DNA of 64,000 bases from Azospirillum oleiclasticum. GTDB taxonomy: Bacteria > Pseudomonadota > Alphaproteobacteria > Azospirillales > Azospirillaceae. A model generated the notes under the pieces. The model was not told the DNA's origin, did no database searches, and saw only the letters and a program-made list of their open reading frames with translations. Positions 9,146 through 17,959 of the stretch are shown piece after piece. The translations under genes and the position numbers were made by a program. Positions within the stretch are counted from its first letter, which is position 1; every line of letters starts with the position of its first letter. Location of the stretch: NCBI RefSeq assembly GCF_013423485.1, contig NZ_JABFFR010000025.1, positions 182,164 to 246,163 of the forward strand, in the 5' to 3' direction.

Positions 9146-10617
9146 CCACGCAACTGTCGGCCGGCGCGCTGCCGGCCATCGCCGCCACGGCGTCGGTGCC
9201 CGGCTACGACCGCGCGGGCCTCACCGCCGGCATCCTGCATTTCGGTGTCGGCAACTTCCATCGCGCGCACCAGGCGGTCTATCTGGACACCCTGTTCGAC
9301 CGGGGGCGGGATCACGACTGGGCGATCCTCGGCGCCGGGGTCATGCCCTCGGACGCGCGCATGCGCGACGCGCTGGAGGCGCAGGACTGGCTGACCACCG
9401 TCGTCGAGCAGTCGGCCGGCGAAAGCCGCGCCCGCGTCACCGGCGCCATGGTCGGGATGCTGCCGGTGGGGGACGCCGACGCCATCATCGGCCGGCTGGC
9501 CGATCCGGCGATCCGCATCGTGTCGCTGACCGTCACCGAGGGCGGCTACTTCATCGACGCGGCCGGCCGCTTCGACCCCGAACACCCCGCCATCCGGGCC
9601 GACGCGGCGGCGCCCGACCGGCCGGCGACCATCTTCGGGCTGATCCTGGCCGGGCTTGCCCGGCGCCGCGCGGCGGGGGTGGCGCCCTTCACCGTCATGT
9701 CCTGCGACAACATCCCCCACAACGGCGTCGTCACCCGCAACACGGTGACGGGGCTCGCCCGGCTGTCGGATCCCGGGTTGGCCGACTGGATCGCGACCGC
9801 CGTCGCCTTCCCCAACGGCATGGTGGACCGCATCACGCCGGCGACCGGTCCCCATGAGCGCGAGACGCTGGCCCGCGACTTCGCCATCCGCGATGCGGCC
9901 CCGGTGTTCTGCGAGGACTACACGCAGTGGGTGCTGGAGGACCGCTTCGTCGCGGGCCGCCCGCGGTTGGAGGAGGTGGGCGTCCAGTTCGTGCCGGACG
10001 TGACCCCGTTCGAGACGATGAAGATCCGCATCCTCAACGGCGGCCACGCGCTGATCGCCTACCCGGCCGGTCTTCTCGGCGTCGAGTTCGCGCACGAGGC
10101 CATGGAAACCCCGCTCATCCGCCGCTTCCTTGAGAGGGTGGAGCGCCAGGAGATCATCCCGACGGTGCCGCCGGTGCCGGACACCGACCTTGGCGCCTAT
10201 TTCGACGTGATCCAGCGGCGCTTCGCCAACCCCAAGATCAAGGACACCATCCGCCGCCTCTGCCTGGACGGCTCCAACCGGCAGCCGAAATTCATCGTGC
10301 CGACCCTGGCCGCCCGGTTGACGGCGGGCGCTTCCATCGACGGCTTGGCGCTCGGCTCCGCCCTGTGGTGCCGCTACTGCTTCGGTGAGACCGATAACGG
10401 CCGCCCGATCGCGCCCAACGATCCCAACTGGGACCGGCTCACCGCGACGGCCCGGCAGGCCCGCGCCGAGCCGGGCGTGTGGCTCGACATGACCGAAGTG
10501 TACGGGGAGGTCGGGCGGGCGGAGCCCTTCCGTGACCGGTTCGCCCACGCGCTCCGCGCCTTGTGGACCGACGGCACCGCGGCGGTGCTGGCCCGCTACA
10601 CCGACGGCGCGCTCTGA
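9142..10617 (+). CDS. mtlK: Mannitol 2-dehydrogenase (polyol dehydrogenase)
   Basis: A 491-residue cytoplasmic long-chain polyol dehydrogenase that oxidises D-mannitol (and often arabinitol or sorbitol) to the ketose with NAD+. The N-terminal dinucleotide-binding region has GILHFGVGNFHRAHQA (about 25-40). The catalytic motif Lys-x4-Asn-x2-His is present as KIRILNGGH (about residue 294). Length matches the family, which is about 480-500 residues. It begins inside the stop of smoK and is followed 10 bases later by the fructokinase gene, so fructose formed here is phosphorylated at once. Confidence 0.92.
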   Translation: MTTQLSAGALPAIAATASVPGYDRAGLTAGILHFGVGNFHRAHQAVYLDTLFDRGRDHDWAILGAGVMPSDARMRDALEAQDWLTTVVEQSAGESRARVTGAMVGMLPVGDADAIIGRLADPAIRIVSLTVTEGGYFIDAAGRFDPEHPAIRADAAAPDRPATIFGLILAGLARRRAAGVAPFTVMSCDNIPHNGVVTRNTVTGLARLSDPGLADWIATAVAFPNGMVDRITPATGPHERETLARDFAIRDAAPVFCEDYTQWVLEDRFVAGRPRLEEVGVQFVPDVTPFETMKIRILNGGHALIAYPAGLLGVEFAHEAMETPLIRRFLERVERQEIIPTVPPVPDTDLGAYFDVIQRRFANPKIKDTIRRLCLDGSNRQPKFIVPTLAARLTAGASIDGLALGSALWCRYCFGETDNGRPIAPNDPNWDRLTATARQARAEPGVWLDMTEVYGEVGRAEPFRDRFAHALRALWTDGTAAVLARYTDGAL

Positions 10618-10627
10618 CGGGGACGGC

Positions 10628-11611
10628 ATGGACATGACCAGTCGGCAATCCGGTGGCGACGCGTTCGACGCCCTGTGCATGGGGGAGGTGCTGATCGATT
10701 TCATGCCGATCCGCCCCGGCGCGCCCGCGGGCGGCATCGGCGCCTTCACTCCGGCGGCGGGTGGTGCCCCCGCGAACGTGGCGGCGGGGCTGGCGCGGCT
10801 CGGCGTCCGGAGCGCCTTTCTGGGGCGCACCGGGGCCGACGGGTTCGGCCGGTTCCTGGCGGGGGCATTGGCCGGTTGCGGGGTCGATGTCGGGCGGCTG
10901 CGGCTGGTGCCCGGTGCGCGGACCCCGGTCGCCTTCGTCTCGCTCGACAACGCGGGCGAGCGCGAGTTCCTGTTCTATGGGGAGCCGATGACGGGCTTCG
11001 GGCCCGGCGACCTCGACCTCCCGGCCGTGGAGGGCAGCCGCCTGCTGCATGTCGGCTCGATCGGCCTGATCGACCCGTCGGCGCGCGAGGCCACCCTGCT
11101 GGCGGTCGAGGCGGCACGCCGCCACGGGCGCATCGTCTCCTTCGACGCCAACCTGCGCCCGGCCCTGTGGCCGGACCTGGAGACGGCGCGCCGCATGATC
11201 CGGCGCGCCGCGGGTCTCGCCACCGTGGTCAAGCTCAGCGACGAGGAGCTGGTCTTCGTCACCGGTTCGGCGGTGCCGGATGACGGCGGGCGATCCCTGT
11301 GGCACGACGATCTGCGGCTTCTGGTGGTGACGCACGGGCGCAACGGCTGCACCTTCCTGACGCGTGACGCCTGCGAGCATGTGCCGGGCGTCGCCGTTCC
11401 GACCGTCGACACGACCGGTGCCGGCGACGCCTTCATGGCCGCCCTTCTCGCCGGCATGCTGGAGACGCCGGATTTTTCCTGCACCGCCGAGCGCGTGCGC
11501 CCGGTCTGCCGCTTCGCCAACGCGGCCGGCGCCTTGTCCACGACGGCCGCCGGGGCCATCCCGGCCCTGCCGGATCGCGACGCCGTGCTGCGCTTGCTGG
11601 GCGACGGCTGA
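10628..11611 (+). CDS. PfkB-family carbohydrate kinase, probable fructokinase
   Basis: A 327-residue ribokinase-fold kinase. The N-terminal PfkB signature region is AAGGAPANVAAGLARLG (about 43-59), and the C-terminal signature DTTGAGDAFMAALL (about 262-275) contains the catalytic Asp of GAGD. As last gene of the polyol operon, after a dehydrogenase that makes fructose, its likely job is ATP-dependent formation of fructose 6-phosphate, completing mannitol/sorbitol entry into glycolysis. Specificity is inferred from context; 2-keto-3-deoxygluconate kinases have the same motifs. The start at 10628 could also be the ATG two codons later. Confidence 0.88.
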   Translation: MDMTSRQSGGDAFDALCMGEVLIDFMPIRPGAPAGGIGAFTPAAGGAPANVAAGLARLGVRSAFLGRTGADGFGRFLAGALAGCGVDVGRLRLVPGARTPVAFVSLDNAGEREFLFYGEPMTGFGPGDLDLPAVEGSRLLHVGSIGLIDPSAREATLLAVEAARRHGRIVSFDANLRPALWPDLETARRMIRRAAGLATVVKLSDEELVFVTGSAVPDDGGRSLWHDDLRLLVVTHGRNGCTFLTRDACEHVPGVAVPTVDTTGAGDAFMAALLAGMLETPDFSCTAERVRPVCRFANAAGALSTTAAGAIPALPDRDAVLRLLGDG

Positions 11612-11741
11612 CCTTCCGGTGGACCGTCGAGCGGTGCCGGCCCAACCGACGGGCGATCGCCGCCACCGGAATACCGGCCGCCACCACTTCCTGGTTCAGC
11701 CGCCGCTCGACCATGTCGATGGGAGAATACTGCGTGCCCAT
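11612..11741 (-). pseudogene. IS30-type transposase remnant (N-terminal fragment)
   Basis: Read from an ATG at 11741, this frame gives MGTQYSPIDMVERRL followed by a helix-turn-helix VAAIARRLGRHRSTVHRKV, the typical N-terminal DNA-binding region of IS30-family transposases. Similarity stops after about 43 residues, exactly where the frame enters the end of the fructokinase gene. The DDE catalytic core is missing and no inverted repeats were found. This is a decayed insertion, and the family call comes from the HTH wording only. Confidence 0.65.
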
Positions 11742-11989
11742 GCAACCCTCGCGGCGTAAGCCACTGAAATCAATAGAGAGTCACACTTCGAATTTGAATC
11801 CACCCCCCCTACAGAAGAAAATCACTTATTTAGAGTTATGGTACAATTCGTCGTTTGGAGAAGGGCGGCCGCCGGTGATTATCTCTTCCGGCAGACGTTC
11901 CTATGCGGGGCATCCGCTGGCGTGAATGCTTTGGTGGAGTGGTTCCCGAGCGGCGCAGCCGACGCCGTATTCCCGGGGGAACCGACACC
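11742..11989. other. AT-rich intergenic stretch before the RTX gene
   Basis: About 250 bases, of which 11760-11860 is far more AT-rich than the surroundings and includes a run of C7 at 11803-11810 and a TACAAT box at 11839-11844 that could act as a -10 for the RTX gene. No convincing gene is present. Being next to the transposase remnant, it may be foreign DNA left by an insertion. Confidence 0.4.
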
Positions 11990-12898
11990 ATGCCCACCTA
12001 TCGCCTCGGTCGTGGGGACGACCGGTTCGTGTCGTCCGACACGCCGGACTGGTCCGACAACTCCGCGGTGTACGCCGGTTCCGGGGACGACGAACTGGTG
12101 ATCGCCGGAGGCAATTCCGTCCGCCTCTTCGGCGGCACCGGCGACGATACGGTCCTGTTCGACCAGTTCCGGGAATCCACCGCCTGCGGCGGGGCCGGTG
12201 ACGACGTCATGTCGGGAATCGCATTCGATTCAACAGTGAAGGGCGGATCGGGAGACGACGACCTCGCCGCCTTCGGCAGCGGCAACACCCTGTCGGGCGG
12301 CACCGGTGACGACACGCTGACCATCGGCGGCCAGAGGATCAGCGAAGGCCGGGTGCACGGCGGCGCCGGCGACGACCTGCTGCGTGGCGGCGGTTTCCGC
12401 GACAACCGGTTCGACGGCGGGGCCGGCGACGACCGTTTCGAGACCTTCAGCGCCGGCGTTTCGGTGTTCGGCGATGTCGCCACCGGCAACCTGATCACCG
12501 GCGGCCGGGGCCACGACAGCTTCTCCGTCAGCAACCGCAACCGCGCCACGGTCCAGGACGACACCAACGGGCGGCTGGACCCCGGCGAGGTGGTGCGGAG
12601 CGTCATGGACGTCATCACCGACTACCGCACCGGGGAAGAGCTGGAGTTCGGGGCCACCGAACTGGTGACCGACGTGACGCTGGCCCCCGACGTCCCGCCC
12701 GGCACCAGCGTGGTGCAACTCGCCGCCGGCGACTTCGCGATCAATCGGGGCGATTACCTGGGCGACGGGTCGTTCCGGCTCGACGCGCGCGGTGATGACA
12801 CGCTGATCCTCTACCATCAGGCCGGTGACGACAGCCCCTTCACCGGGAGCCTCGTGCTGCTCGACGTGACCCGAACGGACTGGATCGCGGTGGGCTGA
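11990..12898 (+). CDS. Small RTX (hemolysin-type calcium-binding) protein
   Basis: A 302-residue acidic protein built from glycine/aspartate nonapeptide-like repeats. GGTGDD, GGAGDD, GGSGDD, GGTGDD, GGAGDD and GGAGDD occur spaced through residues 45-150, each able to build a Ca2+-binding parallel beta-roll. The C-terminal half (about 200-302) lacks repeats and resembles the folded end of type I secretion substrates. There is no N-terminal signal peptide, consistent with type I export, but no exporter genes are in the window. The ATG at 11990 has GGGGGA 9 bases upstream. Function (adhesin, surface-layer or enzyme accessory) is unknown. Confidence 0.75.
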   Translation: MPTYRLGRGDDRFVSSDTPDWSDNSAVYAGSGDDELVIAGGNSVRLFGGTGDDTVLFDQFRESTACGGAGDDVMSGIAFDSTVKGGSGDDDLAAFGSGNTLSGGTGDDTLTIGGQRISEGRVHGGAGDDLLRGGGFRDNRFDGGAGDDRFETFSAGVSVFGDVATGNLITGGRGHDSFSVSNRNRATVQDDTNGRLDPGEVVRSVMDVITDYRTGEELEFGATELVTDVTLAPDVPPGTSVVQLAAGDFAINRGDYLGDGSFRLDARGDDTLILYHQAGDDSPFTGSLVLLDVTRTDWIAVG

Positions 12899-12914
12899 CG
12901 GTGGATTTGGACGA

Positions 12915-14441
12915 TCACCGCCCGAGCACCCGCCCGAAGCCGGGACCCTCGCGATCGTCCAGCCCCAATTCGGCCGCGCCGTCGGCGCCGCGGCGGATGG
13001 CGGTGAGCGGGCCGTAATACTGCGTCCATTCCTCCGTTCCAACGCTGCGAAAACGACCGGCAAACGCGGCCTCCACGGCGGGCTCGTGGCGGGTGCGCTC
13101 CAGGGTGGCGGCGTCGCGGCTTTCGGCGTGCAGACGGCCGGCGGAGACCGCGTCCGGAAGTGTGAAGCCACCCCACAGGGCGCGGGCCAGCGTGGTCGCC
13201 ACGATGCCGGGGATGCGGCGCGCGCCGGGCGTGCCGGCGGCACAGCGTGTCCCGTCGTCGCACCGCACCAGCGTCGGCGCGAGGTTGGTCACGGCGAAGC
13301 GCCGGCCGCCGCGGTGCACGGGGTCGGCCCAGCGGAACAGCGGCATGCCGGCGTTCATCACCACGCCGGTGCCGGGCAGCACCCACCGCCCGCCGAACCA
13401 GAAGGGCCCGTGGGTCAGCGTCATCGCCACCATCGTCCCGTCATGGTCGAGGGTGTTGAGGTGGCAGGTGTGGCCGACGTCGCCGGGGCGCGGGCCGGAA
13501 CCCGGCATTCCCGACAGCGCCCGCCGGATCCAGTCCGGCAGGCCGGCCGGATCGACCGCGTTGCCGCCGGACGGGCCGAAGCGGTGGGACCACACCGCCG
13601 CCATCGCCCCGGCCAGCCGCGCCAGCCCCTCCGGCCTGCGCAGATCCCGGCCGATGTCGGCCGCGGCGGCCAGGATGCCGAACAGGCAGAGCGAGCCGCT
13701 GGTGCCGAGCGGCCCCGACCAGACATCGGCGTCGGCGATGCGCAGCCGCGGCGCCGGCGCGATCCTCACCGCGTCCGGGACCGCGCGCCAGTCGGCGGGA
13801 TCGAGGGAGAGGCCGGCGCTGCGCCAGGATTCCGCGGCGCGCCCGGCCAAGGGGCCGTCGTAGAACCAGCCGGGTCCATCCTCCGCCATGCGCCGCAGGG
13901 TCGCGGCCAGGGCCGGTTGCCGGAAGACCAGCCGGTCGCCCTCCTCCTCCAGCACGAACGTTTCACCGACGAAGTTGCGGCCCCGCACCTGGGCGAAGGC
14001 GGCGCGGGTGGTCGGGTTCGCTTCCACCCCCGTCTCAGCGGCCTGGATGGCAGGGGTGGAGACGCGCGCCCAGTCCAGCCGGCCGAACCGGGTCAACGCC
14101 GCGGCGAGGCCGGCGACCACGCATGGCATGGTGGATACGGCCGGCCCGGTGCGGGACTCCACCGTGCGCAGATGGTCATCCGGCACGCCGGGCGGGGCGA
14201 AGGTGTTGAAATCGACGCACCAGCCCTCCCCCTCCGGCGTCAGCACGACCATGTGGCCGCCGTAGCCGCCGATCCCGGTGTTGCAGGGGTCGGCGACGCA
14301 GGCCGCCAGCGCCGTGGCGACGGCCGCGTCGACGGCGTTGCCGCCGGCCCTCAGGATCTCCGTCCCGGCGTCCACCGCCGCGGCGCAGCTTCCGGTGACG
14401 GCGGCCTCGCCGCCCGGCTGACGGGTCATCGCGCGCTCCAT
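12915..14441 (-). CDS. Gamma-glutamyltransferase-family Ntn-hydrolase, cytoplasmic
   Basis: A 508-residue member of the GGT family, which self-cleaves before a catalytic Thr. The N-terminal landmark GGNAVDAAVATALA (33-46) is present, and the nucleophile is Thr325 in HTCHLNTLDHDG, where normal GGTs read TTH. There is no signal peptide, unlike the periplasmic glutathione-degrading enzymes, so it probably acts in the cytoplasm. Cytoplasmic relatives include oxamate amidohydrolase (HpxW) and acylases, so a gamma-glutamyl substrate should not be assumed. It is the last gene of the carboxylase cluster, 13 bases after the carboxyltransferase gene. The ATG at 14429 (preceded by GGAG) is an alternative start. 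Confidence 0.85.
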   Translation of the reverse strand: MERAMTRQPGGEAAVTGSCAAAVDAGTEILRAGGNAVDAAVATALAACVADPCNTGIGGYGGHMVVLTPEGEGWCVDFNTFAPPGVPDDHLRTVESRTGPAVSTMPCVVAGLAAALTRFGRLDWARVSTPAIQAAETGVEANPTTRAAFAQVRGRNFVGETFVLEEEGDRLVFRQPALAATLRRMAEDGPGWFYDGPLAGRAAESWRSAGLSLDPADWRAVPDAVRIAPAPRLRIADADVWSGPLGTSGSLCLFGILAAAADIGRDLRRPEGLARLAGAMAAVWSHRFGPSGGNAVDPAGLPDWIRRALSGMPGSGPRPGDVGHTCHLNTLDHDGTMVAMTLTHGPFWFGGRWVLPGTGVVMNAGMPLFRWADPVHRGGRRFAVTNLAPTLVRCDDGTRCAAGTPGARRIPGIVATTLARALWGGFTLPDAVSAGRLHAESRDAATLERTRHEPAVEAAFAGRFRSVGTEEWTQYYGPLTAIRRGADGAAELGLDDREGPGFGRVLGR

Positions 14442-14454
14442 TGCCCTGCCCCGC

Positions 14455-15912
14455 TCACATCGACAGTTCCAGGCGAATCCCGGCGGTCTGCACCACCACG
14501 TGCCGCCGATCGCACCGTGCTGCGACCTCCTTCAATAGCCGCAGCAGCGGCTTGCCGGCCGCCGACAACGCCGCGTCGTCGGCCATGCCCGCCCGCATGG
14601 CGTCGAGCAGCGCCGGGTCGAAGAAGTGGCGCAGCAGCAGCTCGTCGTCGTCTACGCCGGGATGGCGGCGGCGCAGTCCCGGAAGCGCCGGTTCCGGCCG
14701 CTTCGGCTCCAGCGGAATGTGCGGCGAGCCGCGCGCGACGATGCGATCGAGCACGTCCGGGTCCACCGGCGACAGCAGCTTGCCGTAATGGCCGAGCGCG
14801 TATTTCTTCACCTCGTCCGGCACCACCGCGTAGCGGTCGCCCTGGATGACGTTGAGCACCGCCTGCACCCCGATGAACTGGGCGAAGGGCGTGACCTGGA
14901 TCGGCCAGCCGAGATCGGCGCGCACCCGTCCGCACTCCACCAGCACCTCCGGCAACCGGTGCTCCAGCCCGGCGGCCTTGAGCTGGGCGGTCAGGTTGCT
15001 GAGCACGCCGCCGGGGATCTGGTGGTCGAAGCTGGCGGCGTCGAAATCAGCGGGGGCGCCTGCCGGCTTTCCCTCCCGCTCCGCCACCTCGGCAAAATGG
15101 CGGGCCACATCGCGCAGCGTTTCCGCGTCCACCCGGCAGTCGTGGCCCATGTGGCGCAGGTTGTTCAGCGTGGTGAAGACGTTGGGCGGGGCGTTGCCGT
15201 CGGCCAGCGGCGGGATGCAGGTGTAGAGGTTGTCGACACCCCGATCGACGGCCGCGAGGTAGGTCCGCTGCGGCAGGCCGAGCAGCCCGTGGCTGTGCAG
15301 ACCCAGAGGCCGGTCGCCGATCACCCGCTTCAGGGCCGGCACCAGGGTGGCCGCGCGCTCCGGCGTCAGCACGCCGCTGGCGTCCTCGATCATCACCGCG
15401 TCGGCCTGGCAGCGTTCGATGAACGCGCGGGCCTTGGCGACGTACAGCTCGTCGGTGTGCACCGGGCTGTGGCTGAAGGTCAGCCAGCCGGTGGTGTACG
15501 CGCCGAGCGACTTGGCGTGCAGCATCGCGTCGGCGAGGTTGTCGAGGTCGTGCAGACCATCGAAGGCGACGAAGCGCCGGATGCCGTTGCGCACCAGCCG
15601 CTCCACCCACAGACGGGCGATGTCGTCCGGCTGCAGGTCGAAGCCCAATGCGCATTTGCTGCGGATCAACGCCTGGAGCGGCGTTCGGGTGACGCGGGCG
15701 CGGATGGCGCGCAGCCGTTCCCACGGATCCTCCCGCAGGTAGCGGACGGCGGCGTCGACCTGCACCGCGCCCATCAGCTCGATGGCGAGGAAGCCGGCGC
15801 GGTCCATCGCCTCGGCCACCGGCAGCATGGCGCGGGTCGACATGCGCGTGGCCCACAGGCACTGCTGCCCGTCGCGCATGGTGGTATCGACGATTCCAAC
15901 CGTGCGCCTCAT
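14455..15912 (-). CDS. Biotin-dependent carboxyltransferase, OadA/PycB type
   Basis: A 485-residue HMGL-like TIM-barrel carboxyltransferase. Expected landmarks are an N-terminal VDTTMRDGQQCLWATRM (metal-binding Asp), HSH (206 and 208) as metal ligands, PGGVLSNL (300-307) and VTPFAQFIGVQAVLNVI. Two residues differ from pyruvate carboxylase and OadA. The lysine of IKDMAGLL, which is carbamylated and binds the metal, is Glu176 in IEDASGVL, and the catalytic Thr of PGGxxTNL is Ser305. There is no fused biotinyl domain; the BCCP is the preceding gene, overlapping by 4 bases. The substrate is unknown. There is no OadB-type sodium pump, so carboxylation is likelier than decarboxylation. Confidence 0.85.
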   Translation of the reverse strand: MRRTVGIVDTTMRDGQQCLWATRMSTRAMLPVAEAMDRAGFLAIELMGAVQVDAAVRYLREDPWERLRAIRARVTRTPLQALIRSKCALGFDLQPDDIARLWVERLVRNGIRRFVAFDGLHDLDNLADAMLHAKSLGAYTTGWLTFSHSPVHTDELYVAKARAFIERCQADAVMIEDASGVLTPERAATLVPALKRVIGDRPLGLHSHGLLGLPQRTYLAAVDRGVDNLYTCIPPLADGNAPPNVFTTLNNLRHMGHDCRVDAETLRDVARHFAEVAEREGKPAGAPADFDAASFDHQIPGGVLSNLTAQLKAAGLEHRLPEVLVECGRVRADLGWPIQVTPFAQFIGVQAVLNVIQGDRYAVVPDEVKKYALGHYGKLLSPVDPDVLDRIVARGSPHIPLEPKRPEPALPGLRRRHPGVDDDELLLRHFFDPALLDAMRAGMADDAALSAAGKPLLRLLKEVAARCDRRHVVVQTAGIRLELSM

Positions 15913-16430
15913 GCCCCGCCCTCCCCGTCGCGGCGGATCAGCAGGATCTCCTGCCCGGCCTCCACCATGGCGCCGTTCTCCGGCACGATGCGCACGATGG
16001 TGCCGGCCATGCCCGCCGGGATCGAGGTGAAGAGCTTCATCACCTCCACCAGAGCGACGGTCGTCCCCGCCTCCACCCGGTCGCCCACCGCACAGAAGGG
16101 ATCGGCGCCGGGGCTGGGGGAACGGTAGAAGGTGCCGGACACCGGGGAGCGCACGGCCGTCAGCCCGTCCGTCGCCAGGGTCGCCGGCTCGGCGGCCGGA
16201 ACCGGCCTGGGTGCGGGGACAGGTTCGGGGCGCGCCGCCGCCGGGGCGGTGGTTTCGGCCGTAGGTGCGGCGCGAGCCGCATCCCCCTCGCGCGGAAGGG
16301 CGCCGTCCTTGCGCACGGCGATGCGGGTGGCGCCGACGTCGAGCCGCAGTTCGGCGAAGCCGGACTCCCGGAAGATCGCCAGTATGGCCTTGATGTCCTC
16401 GACCGTCGGTTCGTCGTGGTCAGCGCGCAT
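15909..16430 (-). CDS. accB: Biotin carboxyl carrier protein
   Basis: A 173-residue AccB-like carrier with three parts: an N-terminal amphipathic region (EDIKAILAIFRESGFAELRL, about 11-30), a Pro/Ala-rich flexible linker (about 52-90), and a biotinyl domain from about 93. The biotin-accepting lysine is Lys132 in EVMKLF, a slight variant of the usual EAMKM. GTFYRSPSPGADPF marks the AccB thumb region. Its ATG lies inside the end of the acid ligase gene (11-base overlap) and its TGA overlaps the carboxyltransferase start. It carries carboxybiotin between the biotin carboxylase and the carboxyltransferase of this cluster. Confidence 0.92.
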   Translation of the reverse strand: MRADHDEPTVEDIKAILAIFRESGFAELRLDVGATRIAVRKDGALPREGDAARAAPTAETTAPAAARPEPVPAPRPVPAAEPATLATDGLTAVRSPVSGTFYRSPSPGADPFCAVGDRVEAGTTVALVEVMKLFTSIPAGMAGTIVRIVPENGAMVEAGQEILLIRRDGEGGA

Positions 16431-17937
16431 CGGTTCCTCCCGTCACCATCGCCTTGGCCTCGCGCCGCAGCACCTTGCCCACCGGGCTGCGCGGCAATTC
16501 GGGCACGATGTGAATCCGTTTGGGGGCCTTCACCCCGTCCAGCCTTTCCTTGACGAAGGCGATCAGCGCCGCCTCCCCCGCTTCTGTGCCGGCGTGCAGC
16601 TCCACGGCGGCGTGCACCGCCTCCCCCCACTTGTCGTCCTCCACCCCGAAGACCGTGCATTCGTGCACGGCGGGGTGACGGCCCAGCACCGCCTCCACGT
16701 CGGCGGGGTAGACGTTGAAGCCGCCGGTGATGATCACCTCGCGCGAGCGGCCCTTGATCGACAGGTAGCCGTCCGCGTCCAGCACCCCCAGGTCGCCGGT
16801 GCGCAGCCAGCCGTCCTGGATGGCCGCCGCGGTGGCCTCGGGGTTGTCGAGATAGCCGGTCATGATCAGGTCGCCGCGCACCGCGATCTCCCCCACCTCG
16901 CCGGCCGGCAGTTCGGCGCCGTCGGGGCCGAGGATGGCGACGCCGGTCAGCAGGCAGGGCCGTCCGACCGAGCCCAGCCGGGACTCGTCCAGGAACTCCG
17001 TCCCGCGCATGGCGCTGATCATCTGCGGCGCCTCCGCCTGCCCGTAGCAGGTCTCGATGCAGGGGCCGAACACCGCCTGCGCGGCCCGGATCTGGGCGGC
17101 CCGCATCGGCGCTCCGGAGTAGATCAGGTGCCGCAACGCGGGATAGGCACGCCCGCCCACCCCCGGCTCGGCCAGCAGCATGTAGATCATGGTCGGCGTC
17201 AGGTAGGTTGCGGTGATGCCGCGCTCCCGGAGGGCCGTCAGCACGTCGGGCGGCTTCGGGCGGTCGAGCAGCACCAGCCGGCCGCCGCGCGCCAGCACCG
17301 GCAGCACGAAGCAGGAGCTGCCGTGCGTCAGCGGTGCGGCGACCAGGAAGCGCTCGTCGGCGTCGAAGCCGAAGGCGTCCAGGATGTTGGCGGTGAAGCA
17401 GTTCCAACTGCGGTGCGACTGTTGCACGCCCTTGGGTTTGCCGGTGGAACCGCTGGTGAACTTGATGGCCTGGGTGGCGTCCAGCGGCGGGTGAAGGCGC
17501 TGCGGGCAAGCGCCGCGGAACCGCTCCAGCAGCCGCTCGGTTGCCGGGCCGCCGTCCGGATCGTCCTCGCCCAGCAGAAGGTGAATCCCGCTGGCGCCCG
17601 CCACTTTGGACCGGTTGGCGGCGTCGGCGATGATGATGCCCGGCCGGGTCGTGTCGACCATGGCGCGCAGCTCGGCCTCGCCGTTGCGCGGGTTGAGCGG
17701 CACCCAGCATTTGCCGGCGGCCAGGATCGCCAGCAGGGCGGTCAAATGAGGCTCGCCGTTGGCGGCGAGCAGCCCCACCCGGCTGCCGGGCGAAGGGTCG
17801 AGCGACTGGAGGGCGGCGGCCAGCGCGTCCACGCGGGTCGCCAGCTCACGGTGGGTGACGGTGCCCTCCGCCGTTTCCACGGCCACGGCGTCCGGTGTCC
17901 GCGCGGCAGCGCGGCGGAAGAACTCGATGGGAAGCAT
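16420..17937 (-). CDS. AMP-dependent acyl-CoA synthetase / acid ligase
   Basis: A 505-residue ANL-superfamily enzyme that activates a carboxylic acid with ATP, normally to a CoA thioester. Motifs in order: P-loop FTSGSTGKPKG, YGQAEAPQM, TGDLG, the hinge GRSREVIITGGFNVYP, and the C-terminal catalytic lysine in PRSPVGKVLRRE. The start at 17937 is preceded by AGGA; the open frame continues far upstream but over the neighbouring gene. It sits between two carrier-protein genes of the biotin carboxylase cluster, 22 bases after the first. This suggests that the carboxylated substrate, or its product, is a CoA ester. The acid cannot be read from the sequence. Confidence 0.9.
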   Translation of the reverse strand: MLPIEFFRRAAARTPDAVAVETAEGTVTHRELATRVDALAAALQSLDPSPGSRVGLLAANGEPHLTALLAILAAGKCWVPLNPRNGEAELRAMVDTTRPGIIIADAANRSKVAGASGIHLLLGEDDPDGGPATERLLERFRGACPQRLHPPLDATQAIKFTSGSTGKPKGVQQSHRSWNCFTANILDAFGFDADERFLVAAPLTHGSSCFVLPVLARGGRLVLLDRPKPPDVLTALRERGITATYLTPTMIYMLLAEPGVGGRAYPALRHLIYSGAPMRAAQIRAAQAVFGPCIETCYGQAEAPQMISAMRGTEFLDESRLGSVGRPCLLTGVAILGPDGAELPAGEVGEIAVRGDLIMTGYLDNPEATAAAIQDGWLRTGDLGVLDADGYLSIKGRSREVIITGGFNVYPADVEAVLGRHPAVHECTVFGVEDDKWGEAVHAAVELHAGTEAGEAALIAFVKERLDGVKAPKRIHIVPELPRSPVGKVLRREAKAMVTGGTDAR

Positions 17938-17959
17938 GACGGATCCTAGGCGGCCGGGG

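Noticed and set aside
11713..11925. Short plus-strand open frames in the AT-rich gap before the RTX gene
   Set aside because: No ribosome binding site, no recognisable sequence, and the frames run through the transposase remnant and the probable promoter.
12915..14441. Assignment of the GGT-family protein as periplasmic glutathione hydrolase
   Set aside because: It has no signal peptide, and the nucleophile region reads HTCH instead of TTH; its setting is a carboxylase cluster.
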